From NCBI RefSeq assembly GCF_000332175.1, contig NZ_KB235914.1, positions 875,966 to 939,965 of the forward strand: DNA of 64,000 nt, written 5' to 3'. The notes under the pieces were generated by a model, which did no database searches, was not told the DNA's origin, and was given only the letters and a program-made list of their open reading frames with translations. The DNA is from Pseudanabaena sp. PCC 6802 (GTDB taxonomy: Bacteria; Cyanobacteriota; Cyanobacteriia; Pseudanabaenales; Pseudanabaenaceae). Both the position numbers and the translations under genes were made by a program. The first letter of the stretch is position 1. Every line of letters starts with the position of its first letter. This document shows positions 1-8,892 of the stretch, one piece after another.

Positions 1-256
1 CCCAATTGATGCCCTAAAGATCGATCGTTCGTTTATCAATCTTATCGATCCCAATGGAGAGAATTGTGAAATTGTGAATACGATTATTATTCTGGCTCAT
101 TCCTTAGGCATTAAAGCGATCGCCGAAGGAGTAGAAACAGCCGAGCAATTAGATCGGCTCAAAAAACTCGGCTGCGATGAAGCCCAAGGCTATTTCTTCT
201 CCAAACCCGTCAGTCACGAGCGCGCCGAAGCGCTATTAAACCAACTCTCTAATTAG
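1..256 (+). CDS. EAL-domain protein, C-terminal fragment
   Basis: The gene is open from the left edge (reading frame begins at base 2), so only about the last 84 residues are present. They read PIDALKIDRSFI near the start and later EGVET, which are the conserved late motifs of EAL cyclic-di-GMP phosphodiesterases, followed by the usual GYFFSKPV end. Members of this family hydrolyse c-di-GMP to pGpG, and many also carry GGDEF, PAS or receiver domains upstream. The N-terminal architecture is outside the window, so catalytic competence cannot be judged: the EAL/ExL signature itself is not visible. A hairpin repeat starts 2 bases after the stop. Confidence 0.9.
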   Translation, partial: PIDALKIDRSFINLIDPNGENCEIVNTIIILAHSLGIKAIAEGVETAEQLDRLKKLGCDEAQGYFFSKPVSHERAEALLNQLSN

Positions 257-257
257 C

Positions 258-414
258 TATAGCGGTTTTCAGATCGGAAAGAGTAGGGGGTTTGGGGGCG
301 TTGCCCCCAAGAAGGGGAGGCAGGGCGGTCTTGGGGGTTCCCCCCTAGAGCCACTGCCGTGTTCCACCCCTTCACCCCAAAAATAAAACCCGTTCTCAAG
401 TGAAAACCGCTATA
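258..414. repeat. Family A hairpin element (MITE-like), copy 1
   Basis: A 157-bp element with terminal inverted repeats TATAGCGGTTTTCA and TGAAAACCGCTATA. The interior is GC-rich and self-complementary (GGGGGCGTTGCCCCC, then a GAAGGGG...CCCCTTC arm). A 44-bp module at 318-361 interrupts the loop of that second arm. Related copies are at 6325, 34908 and 43102. It encodes no protein, so it would be a non-autonomous element or a structured RNA repeat. Confidence 0.8.
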
Positions 415-464
415 AGTCGGCGGGAAGACCCGCGCTGTATGCGTAGCATCAGCGTCGGGATTCG

Positions 465-1271
465 TCACGAAGAATGTTGCAGTAATGGATAACGCACTGG
501 GATTTCCGTTACCCTGGTAATGCGATCGCTAAACGTCTTTAACACTTCGGTCGTGACTTGCTTTAGTTGCTTAGCAGGATAGGAGCAAGCTTGGGGAAGA
601 TTATTTCCTCGCGCTTCCAATTCATGCGTGAGAGGGCGAGGTCGGGTTGGCGTGTTGAGTTGAATTTCGTCCGGCTGTAATGTTTGCATTTGCCGGATGT
701 ACTCTTCCTGCTCTCGCTCGCTCCAGACCGCAAGCAGCATTGTCTGAACTGCCAGATGTCCTGTATAGATTTGGCGAAATTGCAGTAATCCCGCCCAAAT
801 TTCCTGGAGGTTGATGGCTGGTACGGGATGGTTAATGCGACGGAATAGATCGCCAGAAGTGGCATCAACTTTGACAGCAACCCAATCGGCGATCGCCAGT
901 TCTTCACGTACAACTGGATCGCTCAGCAAGCTACCGTTGGTCAGTACGCCGACGGGCTTCGCAGTCATCTCCTTTACTACTGTCAGAATTTCACCTAAAT
1001 TCTGAGCTAGAGTTGGCTCGCCGCTACCGCTGAGGGTAATCGCGTCCACATTGCCGAGAGGGAACAGTTGGAGATCCTGATGGATTTTCTTGGTGGATAT
1101 AAAAAACTGGCGATTGCTACTCTGGTGCTCGATCCTGCCCAACTGGCAGTATACACAGTTGAAAGAGCAGGCAGACATCGGTCCAATCGGATCGATTCCT
1201 AGCGATCGCCCGAACCGCCAGGATTGCACTGGACCGTAAACAGAGGTGAAGGGTGCAGTGACTGTAGACAT
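465..1271 (-). CDS. Radical SAM protein, COG0731-like
   Basis: A 268-residue protein with the radical SAM cluster motif CxxxCxxC at Cys35, Cys39 and Cys42 (CSFNCVYCQLG). It is followed by a TLSGSGEPTL segment and a GVLTNGSLL strand, as expected for the SAM-binding TIM barrel. The combination of an early CNFNCxYC-type motif, GSGEPTL and an NTPTRP-like segment fits the COG0731 group (wyosine-base/Fe-S oxidoreductase-like), which is widespread in cyanobacteria but whose substrate is not established. The gene stands alone, with a family A element downstream, and is convergent with the EAL gene. Family assignment is firm; the reaction is unknown. Confidence 0.8.
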   Translation of the reverse strand: MSTVTAPFTSVYGPVQSWRFGRSLGIDPIGPMSACSFNCVYCQLGRIEHQSSNRQFFISTKKIHQDLQLFPLGNVDAITLSGSGEPTLAQNLGEILTVVKEMTAKPVGVLTNGSLLSDPVVREELAIADWVAVKVDATSGDLFRRINHPVPAINLQEIWAGLLQFRQIYTGHLAVQTMLLAVWSEREQEEYIRQMQTLQPDEIQLNTPTRPRPLTHELEARGNNLPQACSYPAKQLKQVTTEVLKTFSDRITRVTEIPVRYPLLQHSS

Positions 1272-1436
1272 CGCTTCAGATTAACCTCCAGGTATTGACG
1301 ATCGAGAATTCTGCATCACAATTTTAATTATAACTGAACTTACGTGGAAGATCCTGGAACCCTTACCCCTAAGACCAAATCCGCGTTAACTATCCCTCAT
1401 ATTGCCTGGCGACTGAAAGTTGCGCCTAGACAAGCA

Positions 1437-1456
1437 AAGTCCGCGAAGGCGGACTT
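1437..1456. terminator. Hairpin downstream of the desaturase gene
   Basis: An 8-bp perfect stem AAGTCCGC/GCGGACTT with a GAAG loop lies about 28 bases past the desaturase stop codon, on its downstream side. There is no strong T-run, so it may be a weak terminator or a dispersed cyanobacterial hairpin repeat. Confidence 0.45.
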
Positions 1457-1483
1457 CAAGTAAAAGGGGGTAACTAAACAGGA

Positions 1484-2314
1484 CTAAGTTGGCGGCATTA
1501 CCACTTTTTGGGCAACTCCCAGCTTCTTTAACAGCCAGATCGCCCACCAGGTTGGATCGTACTCCCACCAGCGCCAGCCTGCTTTGGCAACGTTAGGATA
1601 GGCGTGATGGTTATTGTGCCAGCCTTCACCATAGGTGAGAATAGCTGCCCACCAGAGATTGCGCGAGTTGTCATTTGTGGTAAAGGTACGGTATCCCCAC
1701 AGGTGCGTGACCGAGTTAATAAACCAGGTGCTATGCCAGAGCAAAACTGCGCGAACGAACATACCCCAAATGACGAACGACCATCCCCCCAACACGTACA
1801 GCAACAGTCCTAACGGGATTTGCAGCAACAAAAAGTAGCGATTTAGCCAGCAATAAAATCGATCGCGTGCGAGGTCAGGAGCAAACCGCTGGTACTTCTG
1901 ATAATCGAAGAATTCAGAGTTAGGATAGAAAATCCACAACATATGACTCCACCAGAATCCCCGTTTGGCCGAGTAGGGGTCTTGTTCGATATCTTCCGTG
2001 TGCGCGTGGTGGAGGCGATGACCGGCCACCCAGAAAATCGGCCCTCCTTGTAAAGCTAGGGCACCAATCAGGGCGATCGCGTACTCTAACCATTTGGGCA
2101 CCTGAAAACTGCGATGGCTCAATAGGCGGTGATAGCCCAAACAAATGCCAATACTGCCAAATAACCAGTGCAAAAAGATAGTCGCAATTAGCGCAGACCA
2201 GGAGAAGAACCAGGGAGCTAAAAGTGCAAGGGCGTGAACGATCGTGAAAAAGCATACCGCTGTCCAATCAAGCGGATAGCGAGTCGGAGTTGTTTGCAAC
2301 TGTTTAGCAGTCAT
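1484..2314 (-). CDS. desC: Acyl-lipid/acyl-CoA delta-9-type fatty acid desaturase
   Basis: A 276-residue membrane desaturase with the three di-iron histidine boxes in order: HRLLSH at 62-67, HRLHH at 99-103 and HNNHH at 233-237, with hydrophobic helices between them. Family enzymes introduce the first double bond in glycerolipid-bound or CoA-bound acyl chains using O2 and ferredoxin. It is the last gene of the minus-strand low-oxygen pigment cluster. A desaturase (desF) accompanies the ChlR-controlled operon of Synechococcus sp. PCC 7002, as far as I recall, so this copy may be the low-oxygen paralogue rather than the housekeeping desC. The family is clear; the paralogue identity is inference. 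Confidence 0.85.
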   Translation of the reverse strand: MTAKQLQTTPTRYPLDWTAVCFFTIVHALALLAPWFFSWSALIATIFLHWLFGSIGICLGYHRLLSHRSFQVPKWLEYAIALIGALALQGGPIFWVAGHRLHHAHTEDIEQDPYSAKRGFWWSHMLWIFYPNSEFFDYQKYQRFAPDLARDRFYCWLNRYFLLLQIPLGLLLYVLGGWSFVIWGMFVRAVLLWHSTWFINSVTHLWGYRTFTTNDNSRNLWWAAILTYGEGWHNNHHAYPNVAKAGWRWWEYDPTWWAIWLLKKLGVAQKVVMPPT

Positions 2315-2518
2315 TAAATTACCTCACAAAATAAAAAATTGTTTCTGTAAACATCCATTGGTTAAGGGTAGATTTTGTACGATTGCTGCCGATCGAAATC
2401 GAAAGTTTCTGGCTAAACCTGCCCCTACCAGCCTTACTGACTGCACTTCAACGCAAACCTTGCTAGCGTGAAAACTTGGGGACTAAACTTACGAGAGAGC
2501 CGGAATCGCAGTTACTAG

Positions 2519-3025
2519 TTAAATAAATGCGCCCATCTGGTTGAACTGTATCTGGTTGAACTGTAAGTGAATACCATTGGGATTGAGCTGCTCGGTGTTT
2601 ATGGGAAGCCGTTGAGCGATCGCCGAATCGATATACTTACTCCCCGCATAGATGTGGCGAATCGCTTCAGCCATTTCTTCAACGGATGCATTCTTGCGAC
2701 AGTAACCTTCCGCTCGCACGGCCCATGCATCCAGGAGTCTCTGTGGATCGCCGAGATCGAGCAGAATTAATAATTTAGAGATAGTTATCCCTGAATCTAC
2801 CTGGCGTTCGCGCATTTGTTGGGTAAATTCTGCAATTGACATATCGGGCAAATCAGCATCGACGATCGCTACATCGACATCGATCGATTCCAGCAACACT
2901 AAGCCCGTCGTTCCATTTGTGGCCTCGCTCGCCACTTCGATTCCAGGCTGCGATCGCAAAGCTACCCGCAGCGCTACCCGAGTCTGTTCGTTAGTTTCAA
3001 TTAGAATTGTTTGGATATCGTTCAT
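2519..3025 (-). CDS. Receiver-domain protein without output domain
   Basis: A 168-residue protein resembling the receiver domain of NarL-type response regulators. The phospho-acceptor strand reads AIVDADLPDM with the candidate Asp56, and a conserved-type lysine is in EGYCRKNAS. The acidic pair normally after the first beta strand is replaced by Glu-Thr (ILIETNE), so metal binding and phosphorylation may be altered. No HTH follows the receiver; the last 40 residues are short and Asn/Gln-rich. It starts 7 bases after the bchE stop on the same strand, so it is probably cotranscribed with bchE. Role unknown; a pseudo-receiver partner for the pigment cluster is possible. Confidence 0.75.
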   Translation of the reverse strand: MNDIQTILIETNEQTRVALRVALRSQPGIEVASEATNGTTGLVLLESIDVDVAIVDADLPDMSIAEFTQQMRERQVDSGITISKLLILLDLGDPQRLLDAWAVRAEGYCRKNASVEEMAEAIRHIYAGSKYIDSAIAQRLPINTEQLNPNGIHLQFNQIQFNQMGAFI

Positions 3026-3032
3026 GGTTAGT

Positions 3033-4712
3033 TTAAATATGCATTATGGGTTCAGCCTCGGTGTCTTTTGGTGGTTCCTCTGCTCCCAAAGCCTCGCAAT
3101 GGTATTCCGGTAAATCGTTCGGAGCACCGCAGGCAGAAATGCTACTGGCTAACGTACCCTCCACGCTCGGCGTCCAGGTGGGCATTTCACTCGTGACAGC
3201 AACTGCTGCCTTGGAAGATTGTTTGAGAGCGGCTAGCTGTTCTGGGGTGAGAATGCGATCGCGATCGAAGCCAAATTCGATTTCCGTATGCCATCCTTTT
3301 TGTTTCAGTCGTTTGAGATTGTAGAAACGCTTATTGAGCGTGGTCTGCACGAAGGCTTTTAAGCATCCCAACAGATACTTGCGCTTGAATGGATCTTTAA
3401 CGAACCAATATTCCAGCATTTTGTGCGAATAGAAGCGGGCATAGTTACGCAGGATGCCTTTTAAAAGTTCTTCGCGGGTGATGGCATCGGGCTTCATAAT
3501 TGGCGTGACAAAATTGTAGTGGGAATAATCCCGTACTTCCACCTTGTCTCCCAATTCTTCAAATAGTTCCGAAAACGGCCAGGGCGTGTAGATATTCCAA
3601 TTAGTCATATCGGCTTGCCAGTCCCGCGCCATCCGATAGGTTTCTTCTATCGTTTCCAACGTTTCATTGGGCAACCCCATAATAAATTGGACTTCTGCCA
3701 CAATGCCATTTTCCCGCAATAATCGCACCGCTCGTTTGTTATCTTCGATCGTAGTTTCCTTGCGGAACAAATTGAGATTTAACTGTGCCGCTGCCTCAGT
3801 TCCCAAAGAAACGTGGATCAGACCCGCCTGACGATACAGCGGCAGTTCTTTCTCATCGCGGAGAATGTCAGTGACGCGGGTGTTAATGCCCCAGTACACT
3901 CCTAGGTTGCGCTCGACCAACTCATGGCACAAGGCCATAAACCGCGATTTGTTAATCGTGGGTTCCTCATCCGCCAGAATAAAAAATCCAACGTTATATT
4001 GCTTGACGAGCGTTTCAATTTCATCCACGAACTGCTTCGGCGATCGGGAACGATATTTGCGCCAGAATTTCCATTGGGAACAGAAGCGGCATCGGAACGG
4101 ACAACCCCTGGCAAAGTTGGGCACGGCAACCCGCACATTGAGCGGTGTATAAATGTACGTCTTCCAATCCAATAAGCTCCAATCGGGACAGAGGGTGTTG
4201 AGATCTTTAATCGGTGGATGATCCGGCGTAGCAACTATTTGTCCATTTTCGAGGAATGATAATCCCAGAATTTCGCGCCGATCGCATCGGTCGGTACCGT
4301 TTGCGATCGCCCGCATTAAATTCACTGTAATCTCTTCTCCCTCTCCCCGAATGATGTAATCCACCCAGGGGGCTTCCTTGAGGACTTCTTCATACATGTA
4401 GGTGGGATGCACGCCACCCATAATTGTAGTAGCCTGGGGACAGACTTGCTTCACGATTTTAAGTGTAGCTTGGGATTGATAAATCATGGGCGTGATTGCT
4501 GTTGCCAGCACCACGTCTGGTTGATGCTGGGCAACGATTTGAGCTAGGGCATCATCCGGGATGTAATTTGTCATGGCATCGACAAACCGAATATCGGTAA
4601 AGCCAGCAGCCTTCAAAGCTCCGCCTACATATGGTACCCAGCTAGGGGGCCAATTCCCAGCAATTTCTGCACCCCCAGAATGATAGTTGGGTTGAATCAT
4701 CAAAATTCGCAT
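3033..4712 (-). CDS. bchE: Anaerobic Mg-protoporphyrin IX monomethyl ester cyclase (BchE)
   Basis: A B12-binding-domain radical SAM enzyme of 559 residues that forms the isocyclic ring E of (bacterio)chlorophyll without O2. Residues 1-150 form the cobalamin-binding-type domain (start [21 protein letters not shown]). The radical SAM motif CxxxCxxC is at Cys204, Cys208 and Cys211 ([15 protein letters not shown]), and the long C-terminal region is BchE-like. The ATG at 4712 is preferred to an in-frame start 69 bases upstream because it matches the family N-terminus and has a GGGAG ribosome-binding site. It lies between hemN and the receiver gene, all on one strand. Close radical SAM/B12 relatives exist, but the context with acsF and hemN supports BchE. 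Confidence 0.9.
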   Translation of the reverse strand: MRILMIQPNYHSGGAEIAGNWPPSWVPYVGGALKAAGFTDIRFVDAMTNYIPDDALAQIVAQHQPDVVLATAITPMIYQSQATLKIVKQVCPQATTIMGGVHPTYMYEEVLKEAPWVDYIIRGEGEEITVNLMRAIANGTDRCDRREILGLSFLENGQIVATPDHPPIKDLNTLCPDWSLLDWKTYIYTPLNVRVAVPNFARGCPFRCRFCSQWKFWRKYRSRSPKQFVDEIETLVKQYNVGFFILADEEPTINKSRFMALCHELVERNLGVYWGINTRVTDILRDEKELPLYRQAGLIHVSLGTEAAAQLNLNLFRKETTIEDNKRAVRLLRENGIVAEVQFIMGLPNETLETIEETYRMARDWQADMTNWNIYTPWPFSELFEELGDKVEVRDYSHYNFVTPIMKPDAITREELLKGILRNYARFYSHKMLEYWFVKDPFKRKYLLGCLKAFVQTTLNKRFYNLKRLKQKGWHTEIEFGFDRDRILTPEQLAALKQSSKAAVAVTSEMPTWTPSVEGTLASSISACGAPNDLPEYHCEALGAEEPPKDTEAEPIMHI

Positions 4713-4901
4713 GGCAGCACTCCCAGTTCTTAAAACGCAGGTATAGGTGTGAAACCCAGAATTCCCATTCAGTTCAGGCAAGTTGCCAGATCGGCATCAG
4801 GGGTGGTAATGGGCTGTAAGTTGTATTGCTCCGACAGGAGTTTGAATACATTCGGAGAAATGAACGCCGAGTTTTGTGAGGGCTAAAACTTTTGGGACAA
4901 T

Positions 4902-6299
4902 TCATACGGACTTGGAAAAACCTCGGATAGCTTCGGGTTTGAGATAGGTGTCAAATACAGAGGCAATATTGCGAATTAACAAGCGTCCGAGGGGAGTCAC
5001 CTCAATCCCATCGCCCCGGCGCTCGATTAAGCGATCGGTTTCTAGAGCATCTAATCTGACAAGTTCTTCGGCGAAATAATCGTTAAAATCCAGATCGAAA
5101 CCAAGATGATATTTCTCTTCCAGATCGGGCGCTGATAACTTGAACTGACACATCAATTCCGCGATCGCAGTGCGTCGAATCAGATCGTCTCGGTTGAGTT
5201 GAATGCCTTTTTCGATGGGCAATTCACCCGCGTCGATCGCTTGATAAAAGTCCTTTAATTTTTTGTGGTTTTGGCAATAGACATCTTGCAACATGCTGAT
5301 GGAAGTGATGCCAAAGCCCAACAAATCGGATTCGGGTTTGGTGGTATAGCCCTGGAAATTACGATGGAGTTGACCCGCCTGCTGCGCGATCGCTAGTTCA
5401 TCGTCGGGCTTGGCAAAGTGATCCATACCAATAAATACGTAGCCATGTTGGGTTAATTGAGCGATCGTGCTTTGCAGAATCTCCAGCTTTTCGGCAGCAT
5501 CTGGCATTGCAGATGTCGGCATCCGCTTCTGAACTGGTTTGATCCAGGGAACGTAGGCAAAATTAAATACGGCAATGCGATCGGGATTTAATTGCACGGT
5601 CTTCTGCACGGTGTCTTTAAACGTCGCGTCTGTCTGGAAGGGTAATCCATAAATCAAATCCACATTCACGCTCTCAAACCCGGCTTCCCGCATCCAGGCC
5701 ATCACGTTAAACAACATCGCCTCAGGTTGCACGCGATTGATGGCCTCCTGTACTTGCGGATTGAAGTCTTGAATGCCAAAGCTAATGCGGTTAAAACCTA
5801 ATTGGCGCAGAAACAGAATGTAGTCGCGATCGACATAACGAGGATTAACTTCAATCGATATTTCTGCGGCAGTATCGAAGCTAAAATACCGATTAAATTG
5901 ATTCCAGAGAAACTCCACCTGCGCTCGATCCAAATAATTCGGAGTGCCTCCACCCCAATGCAACTGATGTACCCGCCGATTCGCATCCACCAGACTGGCA
6001 ACCTGCCGAATTTGGCGAGCGAGATAACCTAAGTAGGGCTCTGCCACCTCTTTGCGCTGGGTGATAATGGTATTGCAGCCACAGAAATAACAAGGTGTTT
6101 CGCAAAACGGGATGTGGCAATAGAGAGATAAGGGAGTTTGCTTGCGATTGCCGACAGCGATCGCGGTTTGAAATGCGTCGCGGTCGAAGTCAGATTTTAA
6201 TTCTGTGGCGGGAGGGTAACTGGTGTAGCGAGGTAAGGGCTGGTTGTATTTATGCAACAATGCCGCATCAAATGCCACCGTTTGCGATAACTTTCTCAT
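4902..6299 (-). CDS. hemN: Oxygen-independent coproporphyrinogen III oxidase
   Basis: A 465-residue radical SAM enzyme that decarboxylates coproporphyrinogen III to protoporphyrinogen IX without O2. The N-terminus has the HemN signature PRYTSYPPAT, then HIPFCETPCYFCGC with the cluster cysteines at 66, 70 and 73, followed by GGGTPN. The C-terminal HemN domain (about 370-465) is present, which separates it from HemW. Length matches the family. It lies between the heme oxygenase gene (374 bases upstream, with repeats in the gap) and bchE. In cyanobacteria the same gene order, downstream of chlAII and ho2, is induced at low oxygen. Confidence 0.93.
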   Translation of the reverse strand: MRKLSQTVAFDAALLHKYNQPLPRYTSYPPATELKSDFDRDAFQTAIAVGNRKQTPLSLYCHIPFCETPCYFCGCNTIITQRKEVAEPYLGYLARQIRQVASLVDANRRVHQLHWGGGTPNYLDRAQVEFLWNQFNRYFSFDTAAEISIEVNPRYVDRDYILFLRQLGFNRISFGIQDFNPQVQEAINRVQPEAMLFNVMAWMREAGFESVNVDLIYGLPFQTDATFKDTVQKTVQLNPDRIAVFNFAYVPWIKPVQKRMPTSAMPDAAEKLEILQSTIAQLTQHGYVFIGMDHFAKPDDELAIAQQAGQLHRNFQGYTTKPESDLLGFGITSISMLQDVYCQNHKKLKDFYQAIDAGELPIEKGIQLNRDDLIRRTAIAELMCQFKLSAPDLEEKYHLGFDLDFNDYFAEELVRLDALETDRLIERRGDGIEVTPLGRLLIRNIASVFDTYLKPEAIRGFSKSV

Positions 6300-6673
6300 T
6301 AATTAAAATTTATCCTTTATTATAATAGCGGTTTTCAGATCGAAAAAAGTAGAGAAGTTGGGGGCAGCACCCCCAAGAAGCGGAGACGGGGAGTTATTGG
6401 GGGTGCCCCGCTACAGCCACTGCCTTGTTCCACCCCTTCACCCCAAACAACCTGTTCTCAATTGAAAACCGCTATAGCTTTTATAGCGACAGCGTAACGC
6501 ACGGAGGTTGCTGTCAGCGATGCGTTAGCGATCGATGTAACGCATCCTACCCAATTGGAGAGGGGGCAAGGGCACAGCCCCCATTTTGGTTCTATTCCTC
6601 TCTCCCTCTGGGAGAGGGTTTAGGAGTGAGGGTTTGGAATTCCCCGCGTCAGATGACAAGAAATTAATCCGTT
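6300..6673. other. Repeat-filled gap between heme oxygenase and hemN
   Basis: This gap inside the minus-strand operon holds a family A element (6325-6476), an inverted repeat with 9-bp perfect arms GATGCGTTA/TAACGCATC (6519-6546), and a second hairpin built on CCCTCTGGGAGAGGG near 6604-6620. No coding potential is seen. The hairpins could attenuate or process the transcript between the two genes. Confidence 0.6.
6325..6476. repeat. Family A hairpin element, copy 2 (degenerate module)
   Basis: About 152 bp with ends ATAGCGGTTTTCAGAT and TTGAAAACCGCTATA. The region matching the 44-bp module of copy 1 is diverged (for example GCCACTGCCTTG in place of GCCACTGCCGTG), so this looks like an older insertion. 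It lies between two genes of the pigment operon. Confidence 0.75.
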
Positions 6674-7420
6674 CTAAATCGCAATCGATTCGCGTTCGGC
6701 TCCATGATGGTGACGTTCGGTACTGCCAGGGCGGTCTTGTCGCGTAAGCAGATCGAATGTATGTTCTCCGATCGCCGCTTTTACGTCGGCTTCGAGTTCG
6801 TGTACGACATCGCGATTGAGACCAAAAGCACAATTCGCTTCAGCAACGATACGATCTACCGTGGCGCTATCTAAAGGCAGAGCATCCAGTGCTTGACGGT
6901 AGCGCTCCTTAAATGTTCGCCTCGCTTCCGGGGTTGAAATCCGATCGAACTCGTAAAACTCAGTGCCTTTACCCGGTGGCAAAGGTAAAGCCGATCTAAT
7001 TACGTTCTTCAGGCTTTGTCCGCCGGATAAATCTCCCATGTAGCGCGTGTAGGCATGGGCAATCAGCAGAACAGGATCTGTAGCTGAGAGCAGTTGAATG
7101 CGATCGCGATACACCTGACCCGCTGGCGAAGCCACAATTTGTTCCTGCCAATTTTCACCGTAATAGAATGCGAGATCGCGACCGAGATTTTCAGTGCGAT
7201 TCAGCTCCGGGAAATAGAGAGCGCTTAAAATTGGATGATTGGCATGTAGTTGCAAAGCAGTTTCCAGGGCATTGTAGACAAAATACAGATCGGCAAATAA
7301 CTTGCGAAGGGGTTCCTGTTCCACAATGCCTTTCATAAAGCATTTCATAAATGCTGTATTTTCGGCGGCAGTATGGGATTTCTGGGTACCTTCCCGAAGG
7401 CTCGTCGATAGGTTAATCAT
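6674..7420 (-). CDS. ho2: Biliverdin-producing heme oxygenase
   Basis: A 248-residue all-helical heme oxygenase that opens heme to biliverdin IX-alpha, Fe and CO, using O2 and ferredoxin; biliverdin feeds phycobilin synthesis. The proximal heme ligand is His16 in TQKSHTAAE, and the distal-helix motif YTRYMGDLSGGQ is intact. Length matches cyanobacterial HO1/HO2. It begins 11 bases after the acsF stop, so the two genes are almost certainly cotranscribed. Position beside the second cyclase and hemN points to the low-oxygen paralogue HO2 rather than HO1; that distinction is inferred from context. Confidence 0.92.
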   Translation of the reverse strand: MINLSTSLREGTQKSHTAAENTAFMKCFMKGIVEQEPLRKLFADLYFVYNALETALQLHANHPILSALYFPELNRTENLGRDLAFYYGENWQEQIVASPAGQVYRDRIQLLSATDPVLLIAHAYTRYMGDLSGGQSLKNVIRSALPLPPGKGTEFYEFDRISTPEARRTFKERYRQALDALPLDSATVDRIVAEANCAFGLNRDVVHELEADVKAAIGEHTFDLLTRQDRPGSTERHHHGAERESIAI

Positions 7421-7431
7421 ATTAATATCTC

Positions 7432-8508
7432 CTAATTAATTGAGTTTCTAGAAGCTTCAGCGTCAACAGAAGGCAGTAAATAAATCCGCAACAACTGCCA
7501 CACAATTACAGCGATCCAGGGTATCTTTTGCCAGAATTTGATGGCGGGATGATTCTGGCGACTAGAGATGTCCGTTAATTTCTGATTGGCGATCGAGCAT
7601 TGCTCTAGACGTGGGAAAAATTCTGGATGATTAGTGTCTAAGATACTGGGGAACGCACTTTTCGCCGTTTCATTGGTGTGCTGAATCACTTGTTGATTGT
7701 ATTCATGGGGATCGATCCCAATTGATTCGTAAAAGTCTGCGCGTTCCAACACTGTCAAAGTGTGGGTGGCAAACACTGTCAGCAGGAAAAAGCGCGACCA
7801 GAGCCTCGATTGCCAGGTATTCCAGAGTTTGGGCTGCGATCGCAACAACACCTTAAAGAAATCCCCATGCCGATTTTCGTCCTGGCACCAATTCTCAAAG
7901 TAATTGAACAGGGGATAAAAGCGATGTTCTGGATGCTGTTTGAGGTGACGATGCACTAGAATGTATCGCCAGTACCCAATTTTTTCAGACAGATAAACCG
8001 TGTAGATCACCCATTCGGGCGGGAAGAAGGTATATGTGCGTTTCTTCGTTAGTTCGACCAGATCCAGTGACAAGCCAAAATCTGCCATGGCTTTATTCAA
8101 AAAACCGGCATGACGTGCTTCGTCCCTTGCTAGGAGCTGAAATGCCTCCGACAATAACGGATTGCGGTCTTTCAGCTTACGAGACAGTTCTTTGAACAAT
8201 AAAAAGCCAGAAAACTCTGAGGTGCAGGAGCGCTCTAGGAAATCAATGAACGCTCGTCGCGTTTCGCCATCCACTCGATCCCAACATTGCTTGAATTCCT
8301 CATCCCGGACGAAATGATAGCGGTTATAGTCGGTACGCAATTCTGCCAAAACTGCGTCTAGCTCTTCCCGTTGTGCCGACAGATCCATCTGGGCAACGGC
8401 ATCAAAATCGGTAGTGTAAAAACGTGGTGTTAAAAGGGTTTCTTGAACGGGTTCTTTAATACCGGCTGGTAGCTCGGCTGTATCGGATTTTGTTACGGAA
8501 CTAACCAT
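7432..8508 (-). CDS. acsF: Aerobic-type Mg-protoporphyrin IX monomethyl ester oxidative cyclase
   Basis: A 358-residue ferritin-like di-iron enzyme, length typical of AcsF/ChlA/CycI. It catalyses the O2-dependent formation of chlorophyll ring E. The di-iron ligand motifs are visible: EFSGFLLFKE, DEARHAGF, SEKIGYW and DENRHGDFF. It is the first gene of the minus-strand operon, divergent from the chlR-like regulator. The location with ho2 and hemN argues that this is the micro-oxic isoform (chlAII/cycII). Having it together with bchE gives the cell both a low-O2 and a no-O2 cyclase in one cluster. Confidence 0.93.
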   Translation of the reverse strand: MVSSVTKSDTAELPAGIKEPVQETLLTPRFYTTDFDAVAQMDLSAQREELDAVLAELRTDYNRYHFVRDEEFKQCWDRVDGETRRAFIDFLERSCTSEFSGFLLFKELSRKLKDRNPLLSEAFQLLARDEARHAGFLNKAMADFGLSLDLVELTKKRTYTFFPPEWVIYTVYLSEKIGYWRYILVHRHLKQHPEHRFYPLFNYFENWCQDENRHGDFFKVLLRSQPKLWNTWQSRLWSRFFLLTVFATHTLTVLERADFYESIGIDPHEYNQQVIQHTNETAKSAFPSILDTNHPEFFPRLEQCSIANQKLTDISSRQNHPAIKFWQKIPWIAVIVWQLLRIYLLPSVDAEASRNSIN

Positions 8509-8892
8509 AGAGTAAATGGTTCAGAATAGATGACTGTAAATCACTTTGCTTGAATCTGCGATCGCCTACAAGTCAGTTACCAGAGTCATCCTATAGTTAC
8601 CGCAGGTAAAGCATAGAGGTGAATTGGTGGCTAGAGCCATTTATAAAGAAATATTGAAATTCCGATCTGGTGAATCAAAACGAGTTTTAAGCATCTTAAG
8701 ATCTAGAGATAGTAAAGATCGCGCTGCTATCAAGCCGCTATCTATCCTTGGGGTTATGTAGTGCGAAGGAGTCCCAACCGTAGTATGTGTTAGGCGTTAG
8801 CCGTAACACGTCACAGGTATCTTAGCTTTCATGCAAGTCCCTTAGTATCGCGCTGTTGTTTATCCTTGGGGTATGTAGTGTGACGGGAGTTT
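8509..8892. promoter_or_regulatory. Divergent control region of acsF operon and chlR-like gene
   Basis: A 384-base gene-free stretch separating the two divergent units. It contains an imperfect ~30-bp direct repeat: 8743-8772 and 8861-8890, both beginning TATCCTTGGGG and continuing TATGTAGTGYGA to a GGAGT-like end. The second copy ends 2 bases before the regulator ATG and supplies its GGGAG ribosome-binding site. An upstream ATCGCGCTG also precedes both copies. The repeat could be an operator pair or a duplicated leader. Confidence 0.5.

Noticed and set aside
253-468. A 71-codon minus-strand frame across family A copy 1
   Set aside because: It lies within the hairpin element and reads repeat sequence; similar frames appear in every copy (for example 43130-43396).
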